From: Glandiceps talaboti
Lineage: Eukaryota > Hemichordata > Enteropneusta > Spengelidae
Length of the DNA stretch: 64,000 nt
Assembly: GCF_964340395.1 (NCBI RefSeq)
Contig: NC_135564.1
Coordinates: 9,085,361 to 9,149,360 of the forward strand
Direction: 5' to 3'
Position numbers and translations under genes: made by a program. Below the pieces are notes generated by a model. The model made no database searches. It saw nothing but the letters and a program-made list of their open reading frames with translations, and was not told the DNA's origin. Shown here one piece after another: positions 1-22,065 of this stretch; position 1 is the stretch's first letter; every line of letters starts with the position of its first letter.

Positions 1-56
1 CCGCAATGGAGTAAATACCTGTTATACCGTGATTGAACTTGTCTAGAGCTGTCTAC

Positions 57-128
57 ATTAATTCTGTCGGAACCTATTTTGGCGTTGAAAATATTAATTC
101 TGTCGGAACCTATTTTGGCGTTGAAATA
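57..128. repeat. 36-bp tandem duplication
   Basis: Two adjacent, almost identical 36-bp units (57-92 and 93-128), each containing TCTGTCGGAACC. It gives a repeated short open frame on the plus strand but nothing suggests real coding. Confidence 0.8.
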
Positions 129-265
129 TTATGCTTTCCTTGTTGGTCAAATACTTTACGTTACACGTCTATATTGCCATGTCACCGCCGTATGATTCAT
201 TCATTAGCTATTTGTAACCAATAGTATAGTATATCGAATCTGGGGCGATTTTTGTCCAACAACGT

Positions 266-320
<55 letters not shown>

Positions 321-321
321 C
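266..321. repeat. (CAA)n microsatellite
   Basis: Near-perfect trinucleotide array of CAA. A second trinucleotide array of ACT lies at 829-872. The rest of 1-1430 shows no gene I can support: short open frames only, AT-rich sequence. Confidence 0.9.
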
Positions 322-828
322 TCAATTATAATTGCAAATAATGGACATTTTTAGCATCTGTGCACATTTGTTTGTCAAGGAAAGATTATGTAGGGCATTT
401 TACCATGTCAGGCCACCATTCCTCATGGCATCATCAATTCAAAACATACTGGGCAAGGCTAGGGGCCTAGCCTTGTTGTCTGAAATTCGGTGCGACGTTC
501 CTAGAGATGTGTAGATAAAGAATTGTTCATGACAAGCATATTTGGTGTAAAATCGAGTTTCCGGTCAAAAAAATCTGAATGGTGAACTGATTATTATGTT
601 AACAATTTGCAACTTAGACTGCAAACTGATACTTCATTTTTTAATACTAAATAAATTCTAGTATTTTCAACGTTGGATAAAATGGTGCCATTTTATCTTT
701 TATTTATGTCTGCATTATGTTGAATTTATTTTCTCTTAAAATTCATACTTCAGTTACATGTCACTCTTGTCAACCGGTCATTTTTATAATTTTTTTTTTA
801 TTTTCCTCATATTTTAACCCCAGACAGC

Positions 829-833
829 TGCTG

Positions 834-872
<39 letters not shown>
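829..872. repeat. (ACT)n microsatellite
   Basis: Perfect or near-perfect run of ACT triplets upstream of myosin light chain gene 1. Confidence 0.9.
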
Positions 873-1433
873 GTACACGTGGTTTAGCTGTATTCAAGCT
901 CACGATTATAACACTACATGACATCTCTTCTTTTGTTTAATCGTTGATCAGTTCTTTTAAAACATGCGTTGTTATAACGTTTTATCATTATACCAGTAAC
1001 TTTCATTCACTCTAGTCTCTACTACTAACGTTATGTCTCAACCTGATACAATGAACCATATACTGAAATGCGCATAAGACTGGGGAAATTTCTATGATTT
1101 GAGGCGTGTTTCTGTTCACGCCATGTGTTGGTGAACATTTCGCAGATGACCCAAACAAACTAGGTTTTGTATCGATTGATAGGAGATACTAGGGATTATA
1201 TATCGATGGCTACCATTAACAGTTTGACATGATTCAATTTTTTTTTTAAAAATGATAAAAATGATAAAAATAAGCACAACATTCTACTTACATTATTAAG
1301 CAGGAAGTTATGTTTGAACTTGAAAAGAAGCTGTTATGGGGGCTCTTGTTTCATATGTTGTCCTTGGAGAAACATTTTAGCATTTTACACACAAGAACGG
1401 AACTTGTCAGATCTTCAACTGGATCATTCTGGT

Positions 1434-1796
1434 GTTAAAATGCCATATTGATAAGGATTTGATACTTATTTTGGATTTATGATTCATAAAACAATTTTAT
1501 CGTGGCTTTGTACTTGAAAAAATAATGAGAAACAACGTGTGCCAAGTCTTTGTTTGTAACTCAATAAAATGGCAAAATATTGATAAATATGTCAAATGTT
1601 TGTTATTGTACGTACAGTACAACAAACTTTGTACACAATTTTAAAAGTCTTTTGCAATATATTGAGTCAAACACAGACTTATTCAATGTTGTTTCACATT
1701 GATTTTTTCAAGTAGGAAGCTATAATAAAATTGTTTTATAAATTTAAAAATTTTTAAAATAAATACCAAATCCTCATTCGTATGGCCACTTTGGTG
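1434..1796. mobile_element. Fold-back (MITE-like) element, copy 1
   Basis: Imperfect palindrome of about 360 bp. The left arm (about 1434-1590) reads as the reverse complement of the right arm (about 1640-1796), with shared blocks around GAGAAACAAC and AAGTCT. A related palindrome lies at 6383-6736 inside intron 2 of myosin light chain gene 1. No coding capacity, so a non-autonomous DNA element is the likely identity. This is inference from structure and copy number. Confidence 0.6.
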
Positions 1797-3640
1797 AATA
1801 TGTACCTGTCTCTATGGAACTACATGCAAATTTGACGCCAGTCAGTTCAGACACATTTCAGTTGTGGTTTATAGAATGGTTAGGTTGGGCTTTCTTTAAA
1901 ACCTGAAACTAATACAAGATATTCGTTTTCATTTCAGATTGGTGCAAGCATATCATGACACTACCCAATTATGGTATTTAAATGACCCGATTCGCCACCT
2001 TTCAGTTACTATAGCAACGGAACAAAAGACTTTTGACCACAACAAACATCAGCGTTGAAACACGTCACTGATATATTATCAAACCACACACCCTACTGTA
2101 CAAATATCCAACTGAGAATTTAGATAGTCGTTTGTCAAAGTTGTTAAATACAAAATACACGTCAAAAAACAAAAGGTGCACGCTATGGGAACAATGAGGG
2201 CGTAGGTTAACAGACACGTTAGCAGACTATCATTTTTCTTACCGCCAATTTACATACAGTTTCAGTCGAAGTTCATCACGTATAGGATACGTATAGCAGA
2301 TGAAATGACACATGACCTGTATTTTGTATCTAACACCAAAAAAAATATGTAGTCTGTAGGCGAGTTATGTGTTTTGACGATGTCATTTCTCTTTTTTTCC
2401 ATGCCACAATATTACATGTTATATTTTAAAACAGAACATATTGATTGATAGGGGTAGTTCAGATTTAGAATTTTGCATGGGAACAGGACCTGAAGTTTTT
2501 ATTATAGGTACAGACTACAACTTCAAACGACTTTTGTAGAACTGAAATTGTAATTTTCTTTCACTAAGGGCGAACCTTGTCATCACAAAACATTCCCCGC
2601 CATAATTATATACATTGACAAATAATATCTCGAACTACTGCATTTTTTTATCGTTAGCAGAGCCTTCTGTGATATCGATCGGCTGTATTGCGATATAGTC
2701 TTCAGTATTCGTCCAAAATAAACTTGTCAAAATTCGTTGCAAATTTTCAAAATGATGACGTCACTGGGAAAATGTTTTGTAATGATAGGGATCAAATGTC
2801 ATGTGTAGTTTCTATGATAGTACGTATTCCTGTCCACGGACTTTCATGACAGAGACTTGAGTCATGTTCCCATAGCAACAGTCTATAGGTTGCAATTCCC
2901 ATAGCAACTGACGGAAAACAAAACAAAACAAAGGAGATTGAACCCTCGGCTTGCCTTGTTCATCCAATTTGTAAAAAGTTGCACCTTTCAAGATATCCTC
3001 CTTTTGTATCACTATTTCTGTTTCATCAGGAATAAAATCATTGCTTTCTGATTTTTCGTTTGAAATAATTGTCTAGCATTTTTCTGTGGTATGTTTTGTG
3101 TGAATGTGCGCTATTTTGACAAGTCGAGTATGCGTGTATGTGATATTACCCCCTCCCCCGGCATCCCCCCCCCCCGTATTACCTCCTCTTTTACCGAGTG
3201 AATATTGTCCATTCTTTAGCAATATCTTAATTTAAACACAAACAATTGTTAGATATTGAACTGGGAAGGGAGAAGATCCGTCTTTATTGAAATATTACGT
3301 GCTTCAAGTTCCAGTTGGAGAGTAGCTTGGAGACCAACCTCTCTTGTACCCAGGTGGGCTCTTGTACTGTGTGGAATGGCCTATATTGTGGTTCCACATT
3401 ATTTTGAGCAAACCGTAAAGGCCTAAGCGGTGATACGTAGACTAAAAACCTTATACAGTACAGATCACACTGTAGTTTTGTGTTGAAATAACATCACATG
3501 ACAATAAATGGATTAACTTGAAGATAAGTACACCATATTCGGACAACATTGACAAACCAAACCGTAGAGAAAAACGAAAGAAGACATTGAAATCACCCGG
3601 AGTGGTGTCTTTAAGGGTGTGGCTTCGCGAGGAAATAATC
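1797..3640. other. Upstream intergenic DNA of myosin light chain gene 1
   Basis: No gene supported here. It holds two X-box-like motifs (2866-2908) and a short polyC tract near 3160. The 5' untranslated exon of the downstream gene probably begins somewhere after about 3640, but I see no clear TATA box that fixes the transcription start. Confidence 0.4.
2866..2908 (+). promoter_or_regulatory. Two RFX X-box-like motifs
   Basis: GTTCCCATAGCAAC (2866-2879) and ATTCCCATAGCAAC (2895-2908) both fit the loose X-box consensus recognised by RFX transcription factors, spaced 29 bp apart. They lie about 0.85 kb before the initiator ATG of myosin light chain gene 1. Binding is not shown; the paired match is what is seen. 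Confidence 0.35.
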
Positions 3641-3733
3641 AACAAACAAATACAGTAGTCACTTCCGGATTCAAAGCAAGAGCCTAGGTCAGTAAGCAGT
3701 TGTCGAAGTTTGCGAAGCCGTAAAGTTGCAAAA

Positions 3734-12150
<8,417 letters not shown>

Positions 12151-12540
12151 GTATGGCATATCAGCACTTTTTTTCCAACTACAGTTGATATGAAGATAAA
12201 ACATCCAACCAGTCTTTTATTTGCTAGCTTTTCATTAGTGAGGATATTTCATGAATACTCATACCTTTGGTAAAAGAACCAGAAAGTAACAAAGAATATA
12301 ATGTAAAAACCATCCGTCAACTACGTAAGACAAATCTTCATAACTACAAAGAATTGGAACCGATACAGTTTAGTGGACTGTATGGTAAAGTTAGGGAGTC
12401 TAATCCATACCCCCTAGTTCAACTACAGCTCAGTAGTGAGTCTACTAAACTGCATTCTTGCCGATAATCCCAAATTTGGTTATTTATTACATGAATTCCC
12501 TCACCAGTGAAAACTATATCAGTATAGCATTTGTAGATTG

Positions 12541-12546
12541 AATAAA
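12541..12546 (+). terminator. Candidate polyadenylation signal of myosin light chain gene 1
   Basis: First AATAAA hexamer found after the stop codon, about 390 bp downstream. Further AATAAA hexamers at 12684-12689 and 12828-12833 are alternatives, so the 3' end is not fixed. Confidence 0.35.
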
Positions 12547-12993
12547 GAAACCAGTAGCCCCCCTAGTTGGATATGCATAATTCTCATGGGAGCAAATTAA
12601 TTTAATAGTGCGCCCTCTGTTGACAGCTTTATAAAATCTTTTGTTTTAGTGCTTCCCCTCATTTTGGATCTAAAACTATCTGAAATAAACCTATGTAGTG
12701 TTTTCCAATGCAAGATAATTATTTTCCTATCCATTCTACATAAATCCTGACGGTGAAAGTATAGTTGAAACACTGAGAGCGGTCTTCCATGTGGAAGACA
12801 TCAGATTTGTGTATATATTTGGCTATGAATAAATATTCCTATGAGGTGATATACAACTGTTGTTAATACATGTATGTGATAGAGACTACAAAGTGTGTTG
12901 ATTAAGTATTTCTCGTCATGTGTGTGGTTCTAACAACTATGTAAGGTTTGGTTATAATCATATGTAGATGTTATGTTTGTCAAGGGACAGTTA

Positions 12994-13090
12994 GTAGGTC
13001 AAATCTACCAGTAAATGGGTCAGATTTACAGAAGTAGATCAATTCTACCAGTAAATAGGTCAAATTTACTGAAGTAGGTCAGATTTACCC
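12994..13090. repeat. 40-bp tandem repeat
   Basis: Units marked by TAGGTC/TAGATC at about 12995, 13035 and 13075, each followed in the full copies by CTACCAGTAAAT and AGATTTAC-like blocks. About 2.4 copies. Confidence 0.7.
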
Positions 13091-13099
13091 GAGTTCTAC

Positions 13100-14150
13100 A
13101 ACTACTTTATCAGGGTTTCTTAATAAATGTATTATATATATGACCAAAACTGTGCGACTTTTCTCCAAATCTTCTTAATGATTCTCAAATTTTGACCAAA
13201 ACACTGGTAGAATGAAGTTTTGTGTAAACTGTGCAAGTTGTCTTGGTGTCAATATACAATTATCAATTTTTTTTTTGGAAATCCATTAGTTAAAATCACT
13301 GATATACAATAACCTTGGGAGAAATGTATCAAGTTTGTGGACCTTCTACAGTTACATGTATTGTCATTGTCTTAAGATTCAGTAATTTGTTCTTGTAGTG
13401 ATTTTTTTTTCTCAAATCAAGTCTTGAGAAATTGTACGTCTCTCGTTTCTGATGCAAACAATCAAAGCACAACTGAAACAAGAAAGATTGAACACTGATG
13501 ACATTTTCCAGACCTGACTGCTATGTCATTATACACCCAGCAAATTACACAAGACAAAATCTGATTACTAGCTTTTTTTTAAAGGTGAAAACCAGAGTGG
13601 ATTTGTTAAACTTGATGGGTAATACCTTCACCCAGTCTTCCTTTACATGGACAATGGACAATTTGTACAAAAATACAAATCCAGGCAACTAGAAAAGATA
13701 CCTAGTACTCACCTTCAGTCGGGGTGATTTTAATACACAGACTTCAAAGTGTTGTCATGCCAACCAGAAATGAGAAGCAGTGTTACCATGCCGATGGGAA
13801 GTGGGAAGCCAGGAGGGTTGTTATAACAATCTTAATCTGTCACAAATATCATACAAATAGTTTATTAGAAATGTATCTTTGCAAACTTTTTAACTACATG
13901 AAATTGTATGCAAATCATATTTCTCAAAATTTCATCAACTATTTTTTATAATCATGGTAATAAGTCTCTGTAGCCTGTGTATTTAATTATGTTATAGTGC
14001 TATTCATGTGTTGGAATATACTTTGTTTATTGTTGTTACTTTATAAAATAAACAAATATCCATGTAAGAAAACGACTTGTTTCCTTTAATTGATAATGTT
14101 GTGTTGTACAGAAAGAAGGCTTTCAGTCTAAGATTGTGTTATTTTAGAGA
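13100..14150. other. Intergenic DNA between the two myosin light chain genes
   Basis: No exon or recognised element is supported here; only short AT-rich open frames. It may include further 3' untranslated sequence of gene 1. Confidence 0.5.
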
Positions 14151-14167
14151 GAGGGAGGGAGGAGAAT

Positions 14168-14378
14168 CAAACAGACCTACATACCTACCTACCTACATAC
14201 ATATGTACGTACGTACGTACGTACGTACGTACGTACATGCATGCATACATGCCTGCCTACCTACCTACCTGCATGCATGCATGCATACATACATACATAC
14301 ATACATACATACCTACATACATACATACATACATACATACATACATACATACATACATACATACATACATACAGAAAT
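14168..14378. repeat. (TACC/TACG/TACA)n microsatellite
   Basis: Compound tetranucleotide array with interruptions of CATG. A matching TACA array at 14579-14811 lies beyond a unique core that contains a palindrome (14473-14523). Confidence 0.9.
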
Positions 14379-14472
14379 GCATAAGGAACTAATAAACCAG
14401 TCCGTATATATAGCTGTTAAATCCGACGTTTCGAATAAATATTCTTTTTCAAAGGAAAAATTGGCGAGACAG

Positions 14473-14523
14473 AGAAATGCCAGGTGAAAACCCGAACATT
14501 TCGGGTTTTCACCTGGCATTTCT
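14473..14523. mobile_element. Palindrome-bearing core between two tetranucleotide arrays
   Basis: Arms 14473-14495 and 14501-14523 are perfect 23-bp reverse complements with a 5-bp loop. The unique core from about 14379 to 14578 is bounded on both sides by TACA-type arrays. Short palindromes next to microsatellites occur in non-autonomous Helitron/Helentron-type elements, so such an element is one possible identity; no autonomous partner is visible. Confidence 0.45.
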
Positions 14524-14575
14524 ATACTACAGTCCTAGCAGCATTATATATTTTTTACTTTTTATTTTTTTATTT

Positions 14576-14578
<3 letters not shown>

Positions 14579-14607
<29 letters not shown>

Positions 14608-14811
14608 CATACATACATGCACACATACCTAACTACCTACCAACACACATAAGTACATACATGCATACCTACATACATACCGGTACATGTATACCTACCT
14701 ACATTCCTATACATACATACATACATACATACATACATACATACACACATACATACATACATACATACATACATACATACATACATACATACATACATAC
14801 ATACATACATG
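14579..14811. repeat. (TACA)n microsatellite
   Basis: Long tetranucleotide array with interruptions. It ends directly against a LINE 3' tail. Confidence 0.95.
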
Positions 14812-14814
14812 CAT

Positions 14815-15222
14815 GACATAAGTTAAATAGAATTGTGAGAATGGCATCAAGTATTATTGGTATAGGCCTTCCATCTCTTGAGTCACTTTTTAATTCACGT
14901 GCCACCAGGAAAGCAAAATCTGTAATTAATGACATAAATCATCCAGCCCACACATTGTTCGCACTACTGCCCTCTGGTACTCGATATAGATCAATCCAAA
15001 CCAAAACAAATCACTTCAAAATTAGTTTTTATCCTCTGTCAGTTCCTATTTTAAATGATTCGTAATTTGTTTTGGCGTTTTAGCATATTGTACATATTTA
15101 CCACTTTTAATGTTATTCATATCCACACTGTTCGTGTTTTAACCGAACTACGTATAACCAAAGCGAATTCCATTGTATACTTTTATACTTATGGCAATAA
15201 AGACAATACTACTAATAATAAT
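14815..15222 (+). mobile_element. 5'-truncated non-LTR retrotransposon tail
   Basis: An open frame from about 14818 to 15063 encodes the very C-terminal part of a LINE reverse transcriptase polyprotein: HKLNRIVRMASSIIG, then HPAHTLFALLPSGTRYRSI, then a TNHFK segment. The HPAHxLFxLLPSGxRYRSI pattern is typical of the tail after the RT domain. The 3' sequence has AATAAAG and ends in a short TAA-rich run, as LINE 3' ends often do. All catalytic parts are missing, so it is a dead remnant. Confidence 0.75.
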
Positions 15223-16765
<1,543 letters not shown>

Positions 16766-17074
16766 TATATCACCCCTGCTCTTAATTTGTTTCGATAAAA
16801 CTCTGGTTTCTCTGATTATTCCTTCAGTCAGTCTGTGAATAATTTATTACATGAATTCTGTATGGAACAGTAGCATGACACAGAGTATGATCATGAGGAA
16901 TACTACGGGCCAACATTTCCAGGGATGTAAAATAAACTCTTCCATGTACCATTATCAAGTTACTTTTTCATTACAAATATTTATAAAGATTTTAATAGAA
17001 ATATTCGTTCGATCGACGAACAAGTGTTTAGCCAGTGGCACGTTGACCGAACCCAACGATAATATTTAGTAACA

Positions 17075-17345
17075 GTTACATCTGTGTATGACGTCACCCA
17101 TTGCTTATACCTGACCACAGACAAGTTATGTGTGTTAGTTATCTGTGACCTGACATAGTAAACGTTACACCTGTGTATCACCACAGACAAGTAAGTTTCT
17201 TACTTGTCGGTGGTATCACGTCATCCAACATTGCTTACACCTGGCATAGGGACCCCCCCCCCCCCGAAGTTACATCCCCCTGTGCATCACGTCATCCATT
17301 GTTTCTACCCAGCGTAGTAAAAGTTACCCCCTACGTTGAAAGGTA
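17075..17345. repeat. Diverged tandem repeat upstream of myosin light chain gene 2
   Basis: Three degenerate units start near GTTACA at 17075, 17164 and 17269. They share TGTG-AT(G)ACGTCA-like, ATTGCTTA and CACCTG-type blocks. A polyC tract sits at 17252-17265. The array lies 200-450 bp before the initiator ATG and could be promoter DNA. Confidence 0.55.
17089..17096. promoter_or_regulatory. CRE-like palindrome TGACGTCA
   Basis: Perfect TGACGTCA, the consensus for CREB/ATF factors, about 430 bp before the ATG of myosin light chain gene 2. Degenerate copies (CACGTCATCC) recur in the neighbouring repeat units. An 8-bp match alone is weak evidence. Confidence 0.25.
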
Positions 17346-17520
17346 TGGAATACTGTGACCTAATAAATAGCTTGACATACAAACGGCGCAGACGCAGACT
17401 CGGAAGCTGCCCTGGCAGATTATTGAATAGACACATCCGATTTGACTTATAAGAACTCTGCTTACGTAATTACTCTCAAACACTTCAACAACCTTTTCAA
17501 AGACTTCACACGAATCAGAA

Positions 17521-18934
17521 ATGGTAAGATATATCAAAATCACTGCGACGATTTTTCACACACTTCGAGATATATATGTTTGAATACTTTGTTTAAATTT
17601 GTACCATATCATTACAGGCACGGAGTAACCAGTTTGATGACGAGCAGATCTCAGGTAAGCGCCCCATCACTTGTCAATCACGTTACGTCTTTTTGTACAT
17701 TTTCGTGGTGATGTCTCAATGTAACTTTTTTTCTTCGTAGTCTCTGCAAATGCAGACGAGGACAGTTTTCAGAGAAGGGCTTATTTTTTCAAAATGTCTT
17801 TTCTTGGTGTACATGAGAGCAGGGCAGAGAGTCTGTAATTAACCTGCATAAGTGGCTTTACACCGTAAATATAACGACGTTCAATGAAACATGAAAACAA
17901 TAGTACAGTCTGGTCAAATACTTAGCTACGTGCAATGAAGCAAAGCAGACTATTTACTATCGTCTGAATGGCATGAAACACGCAATTTAAACCAACCGTT
18001 AATTCAAGCATGCAATTGTGTCTCAGATATTTTCTGTCTACACAACGCCATAAATTCACCACTTGTTCCTGTCGAGAGGTCATAACCAGGTTGAAATCGT
18101 TGCCCAGACTTTGTGTAAGGTGTGGCAGGGTGACATGTCATCAAATTCAAATTAGAATGGGTCGAGGGATCACTACTTAGTCATGCCCTTAACAAACTCA
18201 TAACAGATATAGTCTTGTTTAATTTGCCGTGAATGTTTTGTGTGTCGTTGGACGTTTACATTTTGGTGGTTAAAATATTCTGGTTGAGTTATATAGTCCG
18301 TTGGTGTGATATGTAAACAATATACCAAGGCATGCAACAAGTACAAAAGATTATTTAAAGAATTACTTCTAGGAATTCCATGAATGTTCTTATCCAGGAC
18401 TCAATGGATCAGATGACCTTCGTGCATGCATGACCACTGGGAATAGCTTTACTCCCGACCACTTGTTGATTAAAGATTTGACTGCGTGACGTCATAATGT
18501 CCATATATAGAAGTAGAGTTGGAAAATCAGTGCACTCGACACTAGTACTCGTCCTACCGCTGTTAGTAATAATTGTGAAAAGTGAGGGAATGAGGGCGTA
18601 GGGATGTGGGGTGAGGTGTGGGCGGGAGGGTTTTTGGAGAGTGTGTCTGTACTCTTTGCGGACGAGTGATATTTGTGCTTTTGACGTACATAAAGTTGAA
18701 CACTTGATACTCATGGGCATGCATACGTGACGTAAATAGGGAGGCATTTAATCTTTTAAAACATTTCATGTCAGCGTCACTCAGACAACCGTAGGGTACT
18801 CAGGCATCCTAGTCTGCATCCTTGTGTAGGTATTCTGAGCCTCGGGTACCATTGTATGTATGTGTGTGTGTATGTATGTATGTATGTATGTATGTATGTA
18901 TGTATGTATGTATGTATGTATGTATGTATGTATG

Positions 18935-18973
<39 letters not shown>

Positions 18974-20171
18974 ATGTATGTATGTATGTATGTATGTATG
19001 TGTGTGTATGTGTGTGTGTGTGTGTGTGTGCGTGTGTGTGTGCGCGAACGTACATCTGTAAAGCAACTGTTCCTATTATTACAACGATATGAACTGAATT
19101 TACTTTGCAGAGATCCGAGACTGTTTCTCTCTGTTTGACAAGGTTGGTGACGGCCTTGTTGAATTAAGTGAAGTCGCCAATGTACTCAGATCACTTGGTT
19201 ACAACCCAATGAAAGATGACGTTAAGAAGATACAGAGTGAACTTGGCGATGACTCTGGTAAGTGATCGAATGAACAGTGATGTACCATTATTCGTTGTTG
19301 GTTTGGTTACTGTTACCGATAAAATAACATGTTTATTTTCACTATCTGGGGGAATCAAATTCAACTCAATTCAATAATATTTTGACTAATAGGTGAGAGG
19401 GTGAACCTGGCCTTGGTTCTAGTAAGTGATCGGGTAACAGTGAGGTAGAATTGTTTGTTCTCATTTGTTTGCTACTTTGTTATAACATCATGTACTCTTT
19501 TCCTTTTTGTGATGGAATTAACTTAAAACCAAATCTAATCAATAATATTTAGACTAAGAGCCTAAGGGCGAACTTTTTGGCCTTGGTAAGTGATCGCGTG
19601 ACAGTGGTGGAAACCATACTAAAATGAAGTTAAAATCATCAACACTGTATGTATTATTGGCGTCTAACAGCTCCCTCCTAGTAAGGTAATAAGTGTATAT
19701 CATATTCTCTGGCAATTATTCAACAACCTGCTGCTCCCTATATATTTCTTTTCAACTGATCATGTTCTACAGAAGTATCACCTTCCAAATATCACTTTTA
19801 GCATATCTTTTGAATAATTCATACCCATTTTTGTTTATGGTCGCCCAGTGAGAAAGAAGCGAGTTACTTTCGAAGAGTTCCTGGCTAGTGTGATGGCCCA
19901 TGGACCGAAGATTCGTGGCGATTCGCGTAGTGATCATATTACTATGGTAGAGGGTCTCCGTGTATTTGATAGAGATAGTAATGGTACCATAGCATCGTCA
20001 GAACTACGCCACATTCTCACTACTCTTGGTAGGAATTATTTATTTTGAAATTTTGATTTTTTTTTTGTAGTTGCATACATTTTAAAGGTCTTTATTTATT
20101 TAAACTTCTTTTCGGAAAATGAGAAGGGGTGGCAGAGACATAGATAGCTAAATAGATAGATAGATAGATAT

Positions 20172-20211
<40 letters not shown>

Positions 20212-20212
20212 G

Positions 20213-20297
<85 letters not shown>

Positions 20298-20456
20298 GGA
20301 TAGATATGTATACAGACATGTAGTCAGACATGGATATACAAATGTATAAACATATAGACAGACAGTTGACATGACGGAGAGATACGTAGACATAGTAGGA
20401 CATCGTGTATGTATGTATGTATGTATGTATGTATGTATGTATGTATGTATGTATTT

Positions 20457-20500
<44 letters not shown>

Positions 20501-21835
20501 TGTCAGTCTGTGTTTGTGTGCGCGCTTGTTACATGCATATTTCTATCGTATTAATATTAGTTGGATATTCAAGTGAAATTTTTGGGGAGATATTACTGTG
20601 TTTATGTTTGGTTTAGGTGACAGATTGGGAGATGAGGATGTCGACGAATTGTTATCAGGCTTGGAAAACTCCAAGGGACAAATTAACTATGAAGGTATGT
20701 ACAACTATATCACCATCAACGACAGCGCCCCACAATATATTCTTTCGGAAATTTCAATTATGATGTCAGAGGATAAGAAAATGCATCTACAACCGTTTTC
20801 ACATGACTATTACAAATTGATGCGTGGTTCGACGACAGTATCCACTATTCAACCATTATGAATTCTCACACACAGTAGATTATCTCATGACACAGGTATT
20901 TTGCACTTGGACATGCATTGATTGACTCTCATTACCTCACAAGCAGCCGCGGTTATACCCAGACTCTTGTCGTTGGGGGCTACACCCGCCTAGTAGCCAG
21001 TGGTCTGGGTAACAGAGACTACCTCACAAGTGCATGACTGGGTTATTGTAACTTAAAATCTCTCATGCTGTATTTACAAGTGCCTGATACAGATTTCTGC
21101 TACTTGTGGCTTTGCAAGTGTTCTTTCGTAACTTGTGGTCACATTTTCTGTTTTCTTAAACTGTAAACTTCAAAATACAGATATTAAATATTGTTGATAT
21201 TAAACGGAAAACTGATGTCCATTATACTTCGAAATCAGCAATATAAAATTCCAATATTTATTCCATTGCATTTTTTTCTTTGAAAACGTAACAGAAATTC
21301 ATTTAAAAAGTAATGTTGAAGCTATTCTTACCTTAAGTACAAATAAGTTGTATTTATTCATCATGGACGCTTTATCGTCTTCGTAAACTGTATCGACCTC
21401 ATCGTCGTAAACCACGCCAACTTTTACGGCACCGTCCAAGGCGCAGCGTCGCGGAAGAAATACTAGCTCTGGTTTACGAGAATGTGCTGACCCTCATGAG
21501 TCACTACAGGCAATATCGTAACGCGCAGTAAATGTCACACATGCCCGGCCAGTACTGTACTTAGAGATACGAGACATGGACAACTCCGACATGACATCTC
21601 AGTAGCACGGCGTACTGTCCCGCCCCGAAAAAAAAATTGTAAACGATAAGAGAATCCTACCTTCAACTTCCAAGCGCAGAATTTTGATTTGCAAAAAAGC
21701 TCAAACCAACAGTCTGAGTAATCAATGCCACAAATTTCCAATATCAAAGTTGTTCTTTCCTTGAGTATTTTAGGTAACTTTTTGCTCATCTTCTCGTTAA
21801 TTTCAGATTTCGTCCAGATGTTGCGATCAAACTAA
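17521..21835 (+). CDS. MYL6-like: Myosin essential (alkali) light chain, gene 2
   Basis: Six coding exons: 17521-17523 (ATG only), 17618-17654, 19111-19257, 19849-20028, 20617-20694, 21807-21835 (TAA). All introns are GT-AG and occur at the same positions and phases as in gene 1, upstream. The 474 nt give 157 aa, starting MARSNQFDDEQISEIRDCF and ending DFVQMLRSN. EF-hand 1 loop at 23-34 (DKVGDGLVELSE) and EF-hand 3 loop at 103-114 (DRDSNGTIASSE) both end in Glu. The family signature EGLRVFDRDSNGTI is present. The extra six residues relative to gene 1 lie in exons 2-4. Role: light chain on the myosin neck, as for gene 1. Divergence from gene 1 is considerable, so the duplication is old and the pair may be split between muscle and non-muscle use; which is which is not visible here. 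Confidence 0.95.
18855..19048. repeat. (TATG)n/(TG)n microsatellite
   Basis: Compound array in intron 2 of myosin light chain gene 2, ending only about 60 bp before the exon 3 acceptor. The long HTHT and YVCM open frames on both strands are artefacts of it. Confidence 0.95.
20140..20297. repeat. (GATA)n microsatellite
   Basis: Near-perfect GATA array in intron 4 of myosin light chain gene 2, followed by a TATG array and a TG array at 20406-20500. Confidence 0.95.
20406..20500. repeat. (TATG)n then (TG)n microsatellite
   Basis: Tetranucleotide array passing into a TG dinucleotide array about 120 bp before exon 5 of myosin light chain gene 2. Confidence 0.95.
20951..21020. mobile_element. Short MITE-like hairpin of the CCCAGACTCT family
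   Basis: Ends read GGTTATACCCAGACTCTTGT and, in reverse complement, a GTTACCCAGACCACTGG-type arm, with GGGGGCTAC / GTAGCC inside. Similar units occur at 63010-63075 and 63294-63357 and a longer relative at 23493-23756. Confidence 0.5.
21337..21789 (-). other. Coding-like stretches on the minus strand, unproven gene
   Basis: Two minus-strand pieces look like exons. The first (21661-21789) starts with ATG, encodes MSKKLPKILKERTTLILE and 25 further residues, and ends at AAG|GTAGGA. The second (about 21340-21480) is open with GAVKVGVVYDDEVDTVYEDD near its end and stops at a strong TTAAG|GTAAGA donor. I cannot find a good acceptor that joins them in frame, and the same DNA is also open on the plus strand (ending YRQYRNAQ and a stop at 21531-21533). 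It sits inside intron 5 of myosin light chain gene 2. Local GC is clearly above its surroundings. No family recognised. Confidence 0.2.
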
Positions 21836-22002
21836 AGACATCCATCGCGATACACGGGCATCTCCACAATAGTAGATCTCCACGAAGCTGTTGGATATTT
21901 GAAAGCAAAGAAGCCACTGTCAAGACATGCCTGTATATTACACACATCACGTGATGGATATCTACTACGCACTGTTATCATTGGTTCCTGTAATTTTACG
22001 AA

Positions 22003-22008
22003 ATTAAA
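22003..22008 (+). terminator. Candidate variant polyadenylation signal of myosin light chain gene 2
   Basis: ATTAAA about 170 bp after the stop codon. I saw no AATAAA closer to the stop. A short hexamer alone is weak evidence. Confidence 0.2.
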
Positions 22009-22065
22009 CTTGAAATATTTTAGACAGTAAAATGATAGTTATAATATATATCGTAGTTGAGTATA

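Noticed and set aside
14077-14816. Open frames of 110-136 aa rich in HTYI / YVCM
   Set aside because: They translate the TACA tetranucleotide arrays; the same pattern appears on both strands.
18777-19138. Overlapping 79-92 aa frames rich in YVCM, VCVC and HTHT
   Set aside because: They come from the TATG/TG array in intron 2 of myosin light chain gene 2.
20607-20861. 87-aa frame beginning inside myosin light chain gene 2 and reading past exon 5
   Set aside because: Only 20617-20694 is coding; the frame continues through the GAAG|GTATGT donor into intron sequence.
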